64,000 bases of DNA, taken from the NCBI GenBank assembly GCA_007258455.2, contig VDFB02321266.1, forward strand, positions 30,357-94,356, given 5' to 3'. The notes below the pieces were generated by a model. That model had not been told where the DNA came from. It ran no database searches and worked only from the letters and a program-made list of their open reading frames with translations. This document shows positions 1 through 12,530 of this stretch, in pieces. The translations under genes and the position numbers were made by a program. This DNA comes from Sequoia sempervirens (taxonomy: Eukaryota; Streptophyta; Pinopsida; Cupressales; Cupressaceae). Position 1 is the stretch's first letter, and each line of letters begins with the position of its first letter.

Positions 1-190
1 AGCTCCGGTCAAAAAAGTGTTTACCCCTAATAATATGGGTGCATTGCACCTTTTAAAAAAAAAAAAAATTGGCCGAGTAATTATCGGCCAATAACTTTCT
101 GAGCGATTACTTTTCGGCCGATTCGTTACCGGCCAATAGGGTTTCGGCTGAAACCTGGTCGGCCAAAACCCTATCAGCCGAAAATATCTA
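1..190. repeat. Cluster of TCGGCCRA-like short motifs
   Basis: About seven variants of TCGGCC(A/G)A, in both orientations, lie within about 130 bases (70-190), next to an A-tract. The density of this CG-containing motif is unlike the AT-rich DNA that follows. Subterminal regions of some DNA transposons carry such short repeats, but no terminal inverted repeat is visible and the window edge cuts the context. Confidence 0.45.
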
Positions 191-959
191 GTTGGCATCC
201 TACATGGCAACTTACTCATCATTTTTCAAAATTTTCTGAAACATTCATTTTTGGCAGAGTATTTCTCTAGTCAGATTGATTTTTTTGCAAAAAATAAAAA
301 TACCCTTTTGTAGAGCTTGAAGTGTAGAATCCAAATATAGAATTTTTATAATATTTTGATTAGTTTTGATATCTTTTATTTTTAAAATAATGCAAGTAGG
401 TTTTAAAAATTAAAAAAGAGGCTGATTTGATATTAAAAAAATGATAGTAAAATTTATTAAAATGTTTTAAATATTAGATGAGGCATAAGAGGAGAGAGTC
501 TACTTCAAAAGGGTATATTTTGTTTTTTGAAAATGATTGAAAAAATTGAAATTAGTTGACGGCCCGTCAAAATTGTCAAATTCTGACATGTTTGACTTTA
601 AAACGTTATTATGAGAAAAATATACATCAAAATGTGATTTTTTTTTCCCATGCACAGGATATTGAAATTAACTATTTGGAAAAAAAAAATAGGGAGAAAT
701 AAAGTTTTTTTCATTTTATTTCTTGACAGCCCGTGAAGTCACTCTTTTATGAAATTTTCAGCATTCCAAAATTTGTCTTTAAATTGATAAAAACATAATA
801 AAATCAATTTTTTTAAAAATTTTAAAAATTACAGGAATAAACTACACCAAAATTTCTACATTTTATTAGTTTACACCATTTTGAAATTCAAAACATAAAG
901 ACCACTTTTATGTGGTCGAAGTTCAGAATTTTTTTTGTTGTTGGTTGATTCCTTTATAA
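191..959. other. AT-rich intergenic DNA, no feature seen
   Basis: No open frame, repeat pair or RNA gene could be recognised. Homopolymer A/T runs are frequent. Confidence 0.5.
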
Positions 960-1659
960 AGTGTGACACAGGTTTGTGTTTTTACCCAATTACAACCCTA
1001 AACTCCTCTTTCTTTATGCCTCCTAAAAGACATATTCGAGCTGCAATCACTTCTTTTGCATTTATATCAATATTTACCCCTTTCTCCTCCCTCGAAATAT
1101 TCATTGTACCTATCTTAGGTGCAACCCACACTTATGCAACTTCATCACTCTCACATTTTTTGTGGCAACATTCATCAAGACTCAAATCCCTCTAAGTCTT
1201 CTCCTTGGATGCATCCTCAATCTTGTCTTCAACAAGATATGTCATTGTTTGTGTGCCCTCAGAAGGACATATCTGCACACTCTCAAGTTGATATATTGTT
1301 GCAACAGCTCTATCCATTGCTACATGTTGATTCTTATCAACATTTGGGTGAACCTTATCATCTTCTATTGCAACCTTCACTACTGCAATACTTCTTTCAT
1401 TATCATTATTTTCTTAATCTAATTCAACTTCGATGTCTTCGTCTTCAAGGTCCTTTAGTGTTCTCCACTCTTCAGTGGTTTCTCCTACCTTTGGATCCTC
1501 CTTCATGTATACCAATACACATCCTTTAGTTTCAAGTTCAGGTTCCTCAACCTGTTCATACTCATACTCTTCCTCGGTGTCACATGCATGACACTCTGTT
1601 GCATCCTCTTGCATTCCTGTAGTCAAAACATCATTAGAAAGATAAAATTTTATCTTCAA
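960..1659 (-). pseudogene. Decayed acidic coding relic, family unknown
   Basis: Read on the minus strand, one frame runs about 230 codons from 1659 to about 960 with only three or four in-frame stops (near 1414, 1192 and 1120). It is rich in Glu and Asp, with runs such as EEEYEYEQVEEPELE, and has several Cys/His residues near its middle (DECCHKKCE). A stop and an acceptor-like tract (TTTTGACTACAG) precede the acidic part, so it could be a 3' exon of an older gene. No domain is recognised. The low stop density in a single frame is the only evidence for coding ancestry. Confidence 0.35.
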
Positions 1660-4600
1660 CTATTGTCTTCTTTTGTTTCAACCCTCTTATCTTTTCCTCC
1701 AATTTATTTAGTTCCTACTACATCTCTCTTATTTCTCTTTCTCGAAATCTCCTTTTGATTTCCTCTAGTCTGGGAATCCTTAGAATCAATCAAATGACAA
1801 TGCCCCTTCTTTCCATTTTCTAGGCCTCACAAAGTTGTAATCAACTCAAATCTTCAACCCTTAGGTTTCACAAATGTAAATTGCCTCGTGTTTGATGATC
1901 TGTTTACAAATCTTCCACACCTTCAGAGACTCACAAGTCCCTCTATAGTTACAAGTACTCTTTGAAAAAATATCTCACTCACACAACTATCCTCTACCCA
2001 ATGAATTCTCTGGAAGATTCTTCCTCTACCCACCTTCTCATAGTGGAGGAACTCTACACCTTCTACCTAGCTTTATCTTTGCTAGAGGATGGTGCAGGAG
2101 CACCTTGTTCACAAAATGGAGGTTAAAAGGAAAAATTGCAAAATTTCAAATTTTATTTGTAAAACCTTATGAAAAGGTCATGTAATGGTCAATTCATATG
2201 TATTTGATTCATCTAGAGGTTTCTAGGAGGTCAAAATATTGGAAAAAGAAAAATTTGAGAAAATTGCTAAAGTTGTCAATAAAGCAAAAATGCAAAAAAG
2301 TGCAAAAAAATAGAAGATGAAGAGTCTTTGTAGATAAATTGAAGGGATAGGTCAATGAACGAAGTTGAAAAGGTAGTTACTAGTTGGGAAACATCTTTAA
2401 AAATCCTGAGAGGGTGAACAAATGATTATCTCTTGTATTCTTGAAGAGTTTATATCAATAAAAGTACCTTGTTTATTGAAATTCGGTGTTTCTTTTCATT
2501 GTATTTTAGTTTGTACAATTTTCACAGAGGTTTAAGGTCGTGAATCTCATTTTTTCAAGGAAATTAGTCAAGTATCTTTCATTTAAATATATTTTGAAGA
2601 AGATATATTGAATACAACACGTGTTTGAGTCTAATTTTTATAGTTCGGTCAGCAACTTTACATAAGGTTTTGAGAGTCTAATCAAGTCTTTAATGACTTC
2701 TCCACCAATTAGGGATCTTTAGTTTAGTGGAGTAGGCTAGTATAGGATTCTTTAGGTTTTTTTTGTGTTTTTTTGTGTAGGGGAAACAAGAATGCATTGA
2801 TGGAGTTGTTGCTACAGGGAATTTGAAGGGTTTTTCCATACATTTGTTGTTGCGACAGTCATGGGCTTGAAGTTATATCAATTGAAGAGGTTTGTAAATG
2901 GTTCCTTGAGCATAAGAAGACCTATCTAAGCATGTTTGAAGAGGTGGCAGAGCATATGGAGGTTTGCAACATTTACTTTCAATAAACCCTCATACTTTTT
3001 GTATTGTAAAGCCTATATTCAAGGGTTTTAAAGTATAGTGACTTATTGGGCCTAACAACCCCTAAAATTTGGTGAATATTAAGTTTTGAGATGTATTATA
3101 ATGTTTCCTAGGGGTATTAGGGTGAATGGAATTGATTTGAAGGGACCTCCTTTGTAATTTTGGCCTAATTAGGCCTACATTGAAATGAGACAGTTAAGTT
3201 ATTTGTTGTTTTCTTCAAACAAATGAATCTGATGTTGAGATATGTTTAAATTGATATAAATGGGTTTCTAAAATAGTATTTGGTTCAAGTAATTTCAATA
3301 TGCATTGCCTAATATACTCGTTTTAGTTGTTTTGCACTACTACTAGAATATTGGGGTTGCAAGCAAGAAAATGAGTTATTGTACATATAGTAATGTGGGT
3401 GACTGAATTTACCTTGCATCTATCAAAATAAAGGTGTTAAATATGTCTATGTGTCTAGTTATATTTTTGAAGGCTTAATATGATGTTTTGATGCTTGGAT
3501 AGTGTGGAATCAAGATGGAAAATAGTGTTAGGAGGGAATGAAAATGAAATTCTGATAAGATAGATTTATGGGGTAGCATAGATGGTTTTTTTATGTCAAA
3601 TAAAGGTGTAGAATAGTGTGCAAAATTCTAGTAATAGTTTTGGAAAGCAAGTTGTGTTGGTTTGTTGTCATTTTCCTTGAAAGTAAGTTGCAATAAAGAG
3701 TAAAATTGTGGATGATGAATGGATGGATTGTTGTCAGAGGTTCTGATCAGGATTTTGTTTGATTTTAGTCAATTTGATGAAGATGAATCTATGTAGAGCC
3801 AAGATTTGGCTTTGTGGAATGGAAGAATTAAGGGAAATTATATGAGATTTTGATAGTAAATCAAAGATGCTTGTTCAATTTGATCTTCTCCAATTGAGGT
3901 TGGGTCAGAAGTACCCTAATGAATTGTTGTTGTTGATAGATGCTCTTGCATTAGAGGATAGTAGTTACAGACCCTCTTTCATTCCTAAAACAAACATTCT
4001 TTCCACAACTCTTTCTCTTGATCATCAACCACAAATCTTGATGCATACTCTGCACTCTCAAGATCTTTTGGCTTCAACCCACACTCGCAGGTCTTGTTGT
4101 AAATCCCTCACATTTGGTGCTTCTTTATAGACTCAAGATAACCAGGTCTGATATCACTAATGAAGGAGAAATTTTTGTTTCTTCCCCTTACAATCTTATA
4201 CTCACACAACAACATAGGCTGACACAGTAAAATGAAGCAAACACTTTCTTTTATTAATGAAAGCGACATTACAGAATTACAATGCCATCATATGGGTCAT
4301 CTCACTATAGTTGTCTACCAAATTTTAGATCTAAGCTTTCTCTCTCAACTCTACATTCACCAGCAAGAGATCTATTTTCTTCTTTTCTCCATCATCTTCA
4401 GGCTACTCTGCCACCTCTACACACACTACACTACTTCTCTATCTCACTATCTCTTTATATTGCATTCCTCTTCCATGTCGGCCTTGACGTTCTTCTCTCC
4501 TATTGTCATAGTACCACCATGTTGTCCAATGGTCACTCAAATTTCTTGACACTTACATGGTTATTTGTATCATTGGTTCTTATTCGATTGCGCCAAGTAA

Positions 4601-4987
4601 TCATTTTCCAATCATTCATTGCATGCCCCTAAATTCATTTGACCTGGAGTCGATTAGCAACAATGATGCGAATTGACGAATGTTATCATGCCATGTGTCA
4701 CCACTAGTTTTTTTTGTTTCACCAACTCTTTGTTTAGTCAACCATCATACCATTTGCATCCCTACCTCCATTGGCTTGTCGCAAGTTCCAAGAGTTTTGT
4801 AACCAAGTTGCGGGGTTGTGAAGTTCCCTAACTCCTCGATCTCCAAACTTGGCACTCCTTCCTTCAGCTTTTCAACCCTCCATCATTGTCGTTTCAAGGG
4901 CACACCAAAACATCTCCCTCTAAAATAATCAAATCTCACCTATGAGACTTTAAAAAAATGTCGTTCCTTGTTATCATCAATTTTCAG
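1660..4987. other. Intergenic DNA without a supportable gene
   Basis: Several short open frames occur (for example 3867-4130 and 4232-4632, plus strand), but none has recognisable protein character. A tRNA-Met primer-site-like string (rc TGATATCAGACC) near 4150 hints at an old LTR element, but no LTR pair was found. Confidence 0.4.
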
Positions 4988-5370
4988 CTCGTCGAAGGAA
5001 CTCCTCCCAAAGTCTGATTGAAACATCCTTGTCACTACAATATTGCCTTGTTGCCTTGTTGAAGGGACTCCCAAATGTTTCCCATCAATAACTCAAAGTC
5101 TCCTTGATACATGTCTTTTTTCTTTGTCGAAGGGACTTGCTTCCCCATCCTACCAATATTCCCAAGTATTCCTGATGTCGTTTGTTGATATGCTTTATAG
5201 CTTGTCATTTTTTCGAAGGGACAATAAATGTTGTTCTGCCAATAAGAGGTCCTCACCCTGATGTGAGTTCCATGCGCTCAATCACACTATTGCTAACACT
5301 GTCGGTTCATCAATGGGACTTGAAGGAACATCCCACCAATATGCCAAAGTCTCGTTGATAGAACATGATC
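4988..5370 (-). repeat. Degenerate repeat units around TCGAAGGGAC
   Basis: Five related units begin with TCGAAGGGAC or close variants near 4991, 5060, 5128, 5214 and 5320. Most continue with CCAATA..CCAAAGTCT.CTTGAT-like sequence. On the minus strand the units read as similar peptides (for example LAYWWDVPSSPIDEP, then GKQVPSTKKKDMYQGDFELL), so the repeat may derive from a repetitive coding sequence. Spacing is irregular (about 70-110 bases), so this is a decayed array. No family is recognised. Confidence 0.45.
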
Positions 5371-6912
5371 AGCCTTTATTGAGTGGAATAACTCAGATCG
5401 ATGCAAGATCGCCTCTATGCCCTGGATGCTCATGCATCAATGATAGACATAATTGAGGTTTTTCTAAAACAATGTTAAAATAATAAATACAAAAGAGAAA
5501 GAGTCAATGAAAATGGAATAAAATATTAGAAAAGAGGGCCCAAATAAAGTATTGGTAGATCTTACTCCCATTAGTAGGGAAAATTATCATAAATACAAAC
5601 TACAAAGTTAAGATCTAAATAGAGATTAAGTACTCTATTTTCATGCAATGAAAAATAAAAATAAAAAGTTAGGAAAGAAACCTTAGCTATAATAAATTGT
5701 CAATAGAAAAGAAAAAATAAATTCAAATATAGAAACCAGATGATTGCATATAGGAAATAATGGTGTAGGAATTGGCTAAGGGTTTGCATGATGGCACCAC
5801 ACATGAATAGGAGGAAACAACAAAGGGTCAAAGAAATATTGTAGAACTAATAATAAATGAACAAGAGAAAACAAAAGAGAAGATCTATTGAAGACATCTT
5901 AGAATTTAGGAAAGAATAAAAAACACTAAATAGGGGTTTGATAGGTAGAAGGAAGAAAAAGGTTGGACAAGATAAGGGAAAAGAATGTTGATCTAGTATG
6001 CAACAACCCATTGCAAGATAAATTTTGATACCCTCAAATGTGTCTCAAAATTTGGATCCAATGGCTAAAATTAAAGTTTTTGTAACTTGAAAAAATAAAT
6101 TACAACCTATGATTACCTTGCCACCGACACTATTGACTCTTACATTAGCATATCCATAGGTAGATTAGCACAAATCTATCTTGTCCAACAATTTCAAATA
6201 TATGACATAACATTAAAAATTATGTTAAAAAATAGTGTCATGGGATAATAAAATGCACATTTTTACTTCAATATATCACCAAAATGATACCCAAATCACA
6301 ATAGATGCCATTAAAATTACTACAATTTTATCATGTAGTTGGAGTATCAAAGATTATTTTTAAATTATTTATTCTTTTATTTTTTCATATATGTATTTTA
6401 ATATTGTCCTAAACATCTTTCTATATGATTCTCATTAGGATATTTCCTAAAACTCTTTCACCTTACTCCCTTTGATTATAAGGCACAATTTTCTAAAAAA
6501 GTAGAATTCTCTCATATTTTTAATGATTTTCCTAGTGTTGAGTTTATACTTTAGGCATGCACCTCTATTGTAACTTTTTATCCTTTGAGGACATCAACAT
6601 AGTTTTAAATATTCGGTTTATTATCTAACCTGTAGTGTCAATGTTGTCTACTACATAATTCTCACATAGGCCATATTTTTTCTAATATTATTTTTATATA
6701 ATTTAGTAAATATTTTTTGGTTTGAATTAATGATTAAAAATATGATCTTATATTAATATTAATGAATTCATGTTTATTCAATCTTTTGGATGAGATATGA
6801 TAAGTACAACTTAGCCATCTAATTAACTTTATATTAGAGTTTGATCTCATAATATCATCAATAAAAATTTAACAAATATTATAGATGTTTGTAGCATGTT
6901 TAAAATTGATAT
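5371..6912. other. AT-rich intergenic DNA, no feature seen
   Basis: Purine-rich on the plus strand to about 6000, then AT-rich. No gene, RNA or clear repeat pair was found. Confidence 0.45.
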
Positions 6913-8742
6913 TTGATGCATGTAATGACATTTAGAATACAATATATCGATTATGAATGGAGCATGTGGGTGGGAAGAGGAGCAGCTTTGACTGGTGATG
7001 GAGAGGGAGGGGCAAATTCAAACGACAAGGATGCAGATTTTTTTCCTTCGCTTGTGCAGTCTTTGCCCCATTTGTGTTGGGTTGGCTATGTTGTGAGGGT
7101 TGCGGGGTTTTGTTGGCTGCATCTGAGGGTGATTGTTTCTCTTGCTACATGCCAGTTGGGGGAGATTGTTGGAGTCAAGGATTTTTTCTTTTCTTTCACA
7201 TGTTCTTGGTGTGGTCTAGTTTTTTCTTTTGGTAAGATCACTTCCCTAGATTGCATTGCATGTTCCTATGTGGGGGAGGTGATCTTGCTTGTCTATTTCA
7301 TTGGTTGCTCTTTTTCTCGTGGTGACTTGTGGGATTCGGGGGTCTTTCAATCCTCCTCTGGTCTTGACCAGTTTATGTTGGTAAGATTTATTTTTCTTTT
7401 GGAGACTCTTAGTTGATGGTATTGTGAATGGATTTATTCTTACTGGGAGTGTCTTCTTGAATTGGGGGATGGGATTTTTCTATCTAGTTCTTTGCTTTCA
7501 TAGTTTCCTTGGCAGCTCTTGGTTGTCATGGGATTGGTGGGCCTCAAGAGGTTAGGATTCAAAGTTCTATCTATTATGGAAGGTGTGGTGGAGTGGTCTC
7601 ATTCCCTCCTTCTTGTTGTTGGAAATGTTTTCCTAAAGGGTAGAAGTTGTCCCTTAAGAGACTAGGTGGTTTGGAGCCCCTTTTGCTTCTTAATGTTTCA
7701 TTTGTGGAAGGGGTTCGCTATTTTTCTAAAGGACTTTCTGCTATTCTCTATGATGGTTCTTTTGATGAGACTATATACTAAGATCTATGTCAAGCCTCAA
7801 TTTTTCATGGTTTGGGGGGGTGCCTCTGCTCCCTCTATCTTTGAGGTGGAGTTCCTTGATTTGGTGTAGTTTGGTTCGGTGGTGTTCTTGCTATAGATTT
7901 TTGTGCTACGAGTTGGGTGGCTTCTTGACTTATGTTTATTGGACCTAAATTTTGAGCTTCTTGAAATTTTTATGGCTTTGGCTCAGTGGTTTCTCTTCTC
8001 TTGGTTTTTGGCTGGGATGTGTTCTAGAGATTTTTCCTTGCTCATGTTTGTTGTTTTACCAAAGGATGTTTTGTCATGCCTTTCTTTGGGGGATGTTTCT
8101 TTCTTTCTGGTTCCATGATGGTTGTCTTCTATGGAGGTGGAGACTACTCCTTCTGAGGTGAAGATGGCTACTATTGAGGTGGAGAAAGGTGTTGTGGTCT
8201 TGGTGGGAAGGTCTTTCTCCAGTGGCAAAGGTATTCATTTCATCCTCTCCTATAGAGGGGAGCCTTCTCTTATTGAGGTAGAGGTTGGGTTGGTGGTTCG
8301 AGCAGACAAGATCTAGGTGAAGAATGTTGCTCTTCAATGTTCTGTTTTGATTTCTAACTCCCCTATAGAGGTGGGTAGTTTTTATTTCATGGGTTTTACT
8401 ATTAAGCATTTTGTTGCAATCTGCTTGTTACAAGTTGATGGTTTCCTAGTTGTTCCAAGTGGTTTTTGTGCCATGTTTTGTTTCCTAACTAACTCAAGCG
8501 GTGCTTTTGTTTTGATTGGGATTTAGCTCTCTATCCCTAGTGTTTTGGGTCAAGGTTCCCTGCTTAACCTTGTGTTTTTTGTTGTTGGTTGGTTGCTTGT
8601 TGTCTTTGTGTATCTTTATGCAATGTTGTTTCTTTGGATGAGTTTTGGGTCCCTGTCAAAACCTTCTTGTTATTGGTTTCAAGTCCATTCAAAACCTATT
8701 GTAAATGGTTTTGAGTCCATTCAAAACCTATTTTTTCCTTAA
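6913..8742 (+). other. G/T-skewed block, mostly open in one frame
   Basis: The plus strand is strongly enriched in G and T for about 1.8 kb, with sharp edges against AT-rich DNA. One frame carries six consecutive open segments separated by about eight stops, fewer than chance for about 610 codons. The conceptual product is dominated by Phe, Leu, Val, Gly and Trp, which the base skew alone would produce, so a protein is not supported. An 18-base direct repeat (GTCCATTCAAAACCTATT) occurs twice near 8680-8735. It could be an untranslated part of a retroelement or an old noncoding transcript. No family is recognised. Confidence 0.35.
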
Positions 8743-8787
8743 AATCAAAACATTTGGAATACAATATGACTATATCTTACCCAAAAA

Positions 8788-9140
8788 AACATGGTCTATC
8801 TTAAATAGATTGGTTTAAATTTCATAAATTTATTCAAGCATATAATTCATGGAACAAATGATCTCAATATTTATGTACTATTGATTTTATCATAACCACT
8901 CACACCCAAATTGTCTAAAAAATAATAGATTTTTGATATGCTACCAAAGAATTATTTTTGAATTCATGCAATAACATTTCACTTAAAATACAACAATCTT
9001 ACATAGAAAAAATTATGGTCTATCTTTAGCTGATTAGTTAAAATTTCACACCTTTATTTAAGGAAAAAAATCATGTAACAAAGAATCCCAATAAATATAA
9101 GAGTGAGTTTATCATAACCAATCACACCATTACCTAAAAA
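8788..9140. repeat. Degenerate tandem duplication, period about 224 bp
   Basis: ATGGTCTATCTT at 8791 recurs at 9015. The flanks continue in parallel through TTTATCATAACCA.TCACACC in both copies. Copies are clearly diverged, with small indels. Confidence 0.6.
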
Positions 9141-9708
9141 TATTAATAGATATATTTTCCATATATATAAATTAGAGTGTCCATTCCCTAAATAATAAAT
9201 ATTATTAAATTTAGTTGTTATCAACTTTGACCATTCATTTTCTATAAAAATGGTTGTTCAAAACTTTTCCATGCATTATTTTTATTTTAAAGAGGTGCAT
9301 TCTAAAATAAAGCATTAAAAAAAATCAACTTTATATGTTTCTTGTAGATATTTTTTATAGGTGTCTCCAAAATAAAATTTTATTTTTTGATTGTTTAAAA
9401 TTTCTCAAGTATTATATTTGTTTAATATTTGGTATGTTTTGGGCTACAACCAAACTGTAAAGGATACCTCTAAGGATAAGTTTCTCCTCTTCCTCTTAAA
9501 CTTTTCTATGAACAACTTAACATTCTCAAAGATGAATTTCTTGCTCATTTCCTTGAGAAACATGGAATTTTAGAGGATCAATTAATAAACATGGAATCAT
9601 TCTAACTTTGAGAACACCACTTCTCATTTAGCCAATGCCTCAACTTCTATTTATTTTTACTTCATCCTCAAAGCACTTAAAATAGAAATCCCAATCAATC
9701 ATTCATCT
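9141..9708. other. AT-rich flank of the LTR element
   Basis: No gene or repeat was recognised. The last five bases before the element (9709-9713, ATCAG) form the left target-site copy. Confidence 0.45.
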
Positions 9709-9713
9709 ATCAG

Positions 9714-12499
9714 TGTAAAACCCCTCCACGTAACCTAGAGGACGATGCAACATTGCGTAAGTGCAACTAATTTTTTTATTAAAAGAGTAACAATAATAAG
9801 TAATCTACTCTAAACACATACATCCTCTAGGCCACGCAATGCATCTACATGTGAATCCCAAAACTTACAAAATTAATCTAACCATAGCATATGAAATTAA
9901 CTCATGATAATAACCATACATCAAAGCATTAACCCATTGCATAATACATTAAACATGGAAATGTAATGAACATATTTCCACATATACAACACCATATAAA
10001 ATGATATTTATAATTATAGTCCAAGAAAGAATAGATCATACAAATGATACAATTACCAAATACACTAATCCTCCTTTATTACAAATGAGGAGTAGATTAC
10101 ATACTGTCCCACTGATACAATGAACATAAGAGAAGTAACAAATCCATAGATACTCATGAGCTCTCCAAACAAGAAGATACCACCATCACGAACGTGCCAA
10201 GAAATACCAACAGTGTAAGGTGCATGATCCACCCAGCCATGTGGTACCCCTAGGCCCAACCCCCGTGCTAGGAAATAGTTAAAAAGTAACCAAGACAAAC
10301 CTACTACCTCTAGACCAGGCAACACACAAAACAACACTGAACCAGTAAACACATAACATAAGGTTACATTACTTCCAAAACCACTGAATCAATTACAACC
10401 ACTATACAATACAAACTAATTTTTGTCATAGGAGGAGTGTCATCACAAAGGTTGCATTGGTTATCCTTAGGAGATCTTCCTAGGTCTCGGCCCCCATCCT
10501 AGGTTACCCTAGTAACCTCTCATGAACTTCGGCCCCACATGCACACTAGTGTGGAATCGATTATCTTTTGAGAAGACAAGATAACTATCTTGCCATTCTA
10601 GGCCTTCCCAACTCATATCAAGTCTAACACAAGCCCTTGAGCCAATGAACGAGGGAAAATTATCAAGTTAAATGTATTAAGCTACCATTTCCCCTAATAT
10701 AGGTTATTTAATTTACACTGATTAAATTGACTCTCACACGAGTTATCTTGGCACCACTTTGTGTTCTGGCCCCCATTGAAAGCTACTCCCCTATTGACAA
10801 CACAATAATTTATTCCACAACCCAAGGGTAGACATTGGACTAAAATTGATAACAAATAACCTCCACATCTCAAGAGGTAACACATCCCTATGGATGCCAA
10901 ATACTGAATCCTAAATATGTACACTATCCAAGGAAATCTCAAAGGGTGAACAAAAGATACAACAACCCTTTCACAATTTACAATCTCTGGAAGAATTACA
11001 TTCTCACAATAATAAATACCCCCCCAATACACCATTACAAAAGTATACGTAATTGAAGCAAGCAACTCATGTAATTAAATGAACTACCATTAGGATTTCC
11101 TAAATCCAAATAAATCAATAACTCATATTTAAACTACATCATTTAAACGTAATTCCAATTAATAAATCAACAACAAATTAACCCAATTGTTTAACTTCCA
11201 GTTTGACAATTTCTCATAATATTCAACTCAAATTGCCCATAAACATGAACAGAAAAGAACACAACTTAAAACAATTCAGGCAATTAAATAATCTAATATT
11301 CGAATTTCCTAAATCCAATTGAATCAACACCTCAACACCTCCAATTATTCAAACTAAATATAATTCCATTTATAATAATAAGGAAATAAAATCAAACTAT
11401 TTATTTAACTCCAATTCCACTGTTTCATATAATAATAAAATCAATTTCTCTATTACAATCATTGTATTATAAAATCTTCTACTTGTACATTAAACATTTT
11501 AATAACACAATATCTATTTAAATATAAATCAACTTTCTCTCTTAAGTCATTTAATTTTAAGATTTACTAGTCCATGCTTATATTAAAAATATACTTCCAT
11601 TTACAAACCATAAGAAATTAAAACTAGTTGTTTAACTCAAATTTCACAAGGACATATAAATAAAAATCTCAATCTTTCTATTAAAATCATTTTTATTATA
11701 AAACACCTACTTGTGCATTGCATGCACTAATAACAATAACAACTATTAAATAAATATATTTAATATGTATCCATATATAATTAAATATAATTATATATAC
11801 ATATAAAATATATATTATTAATTATAAAAAGAATTTTACTTTTCCAATTAACATTATAAAGCATCAACTTAACTAATTAACCATTTTAAATAAATATATT
11901 TAAAGATATATTTATTTATTATTTAAAAAATAAAATACAATTTCTAATATATATAAATTATATATATATGATATATATATAATATATAAAATATATATTA
12001 TATAATATATATAACATATAAAAAATATTTTATATATTTAAAACATATAATAATAAAAATCTGAATCACATAACAAATTGAGGCGACGAAATTGGCAACT
12101 AAAGGTTTCAAGCACAACCAAGCAAGGTTGGTTGTGGGGTGTGGCTCACACAGCCGAATCCCCCATTTGGGAGGGCACGACCCCTGTGGGAGCACTGTTG
12201 GCGCTACCTCCACAGCATTGGCTCTCCCCAATGGGGTGTCGACACTAGGAGTTAGCCCAACACTTCCCAATATAAAGTTTCAATATAAACTTTTTTTTTT
12301 TTAAATAAATAACCAAAACCAGTAAACACTCAATTTCACCGTATGGAATAAATAATTTCCATTTCAAATTTTCTATAATATAAGTTTCATAAAATGATTT
12401 CTGCAAAATCTTAGGTATACAAGCATATACTTATATTTATATGTGTATGTATATATTTTAAAATATATACATATATATATGTATATATATATGTATATG

Positions 12500-12530
<31 letters not shown>

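Noticed and set aside
4140..4200. Primer-binding-like string near 4150 suggesting an LTR element
   Set aside because: The match to the tRNA-Met site is imperfect, and no LTR pair, polypurine tract or coding region could be found around it.
8074..8409. Minus-strand ORFs at 7983-8409
   Set aside because: Shadows in a skewed-composition block, with no domain or conservation evidence.
10065..11065. Minus-strand frames in the left LTR
   Set aside because: The right LTR copy carries stops and shifts at matching places, so there is no sign of selection.
12092..12304. Small protein conserved between the two LTRs (12092-12304 and 43254-43445)
   Set aside because: Similarity is explained by the LTRs being copies. 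Changes are not biased to third positions by eye, and the opposite strand is also open.
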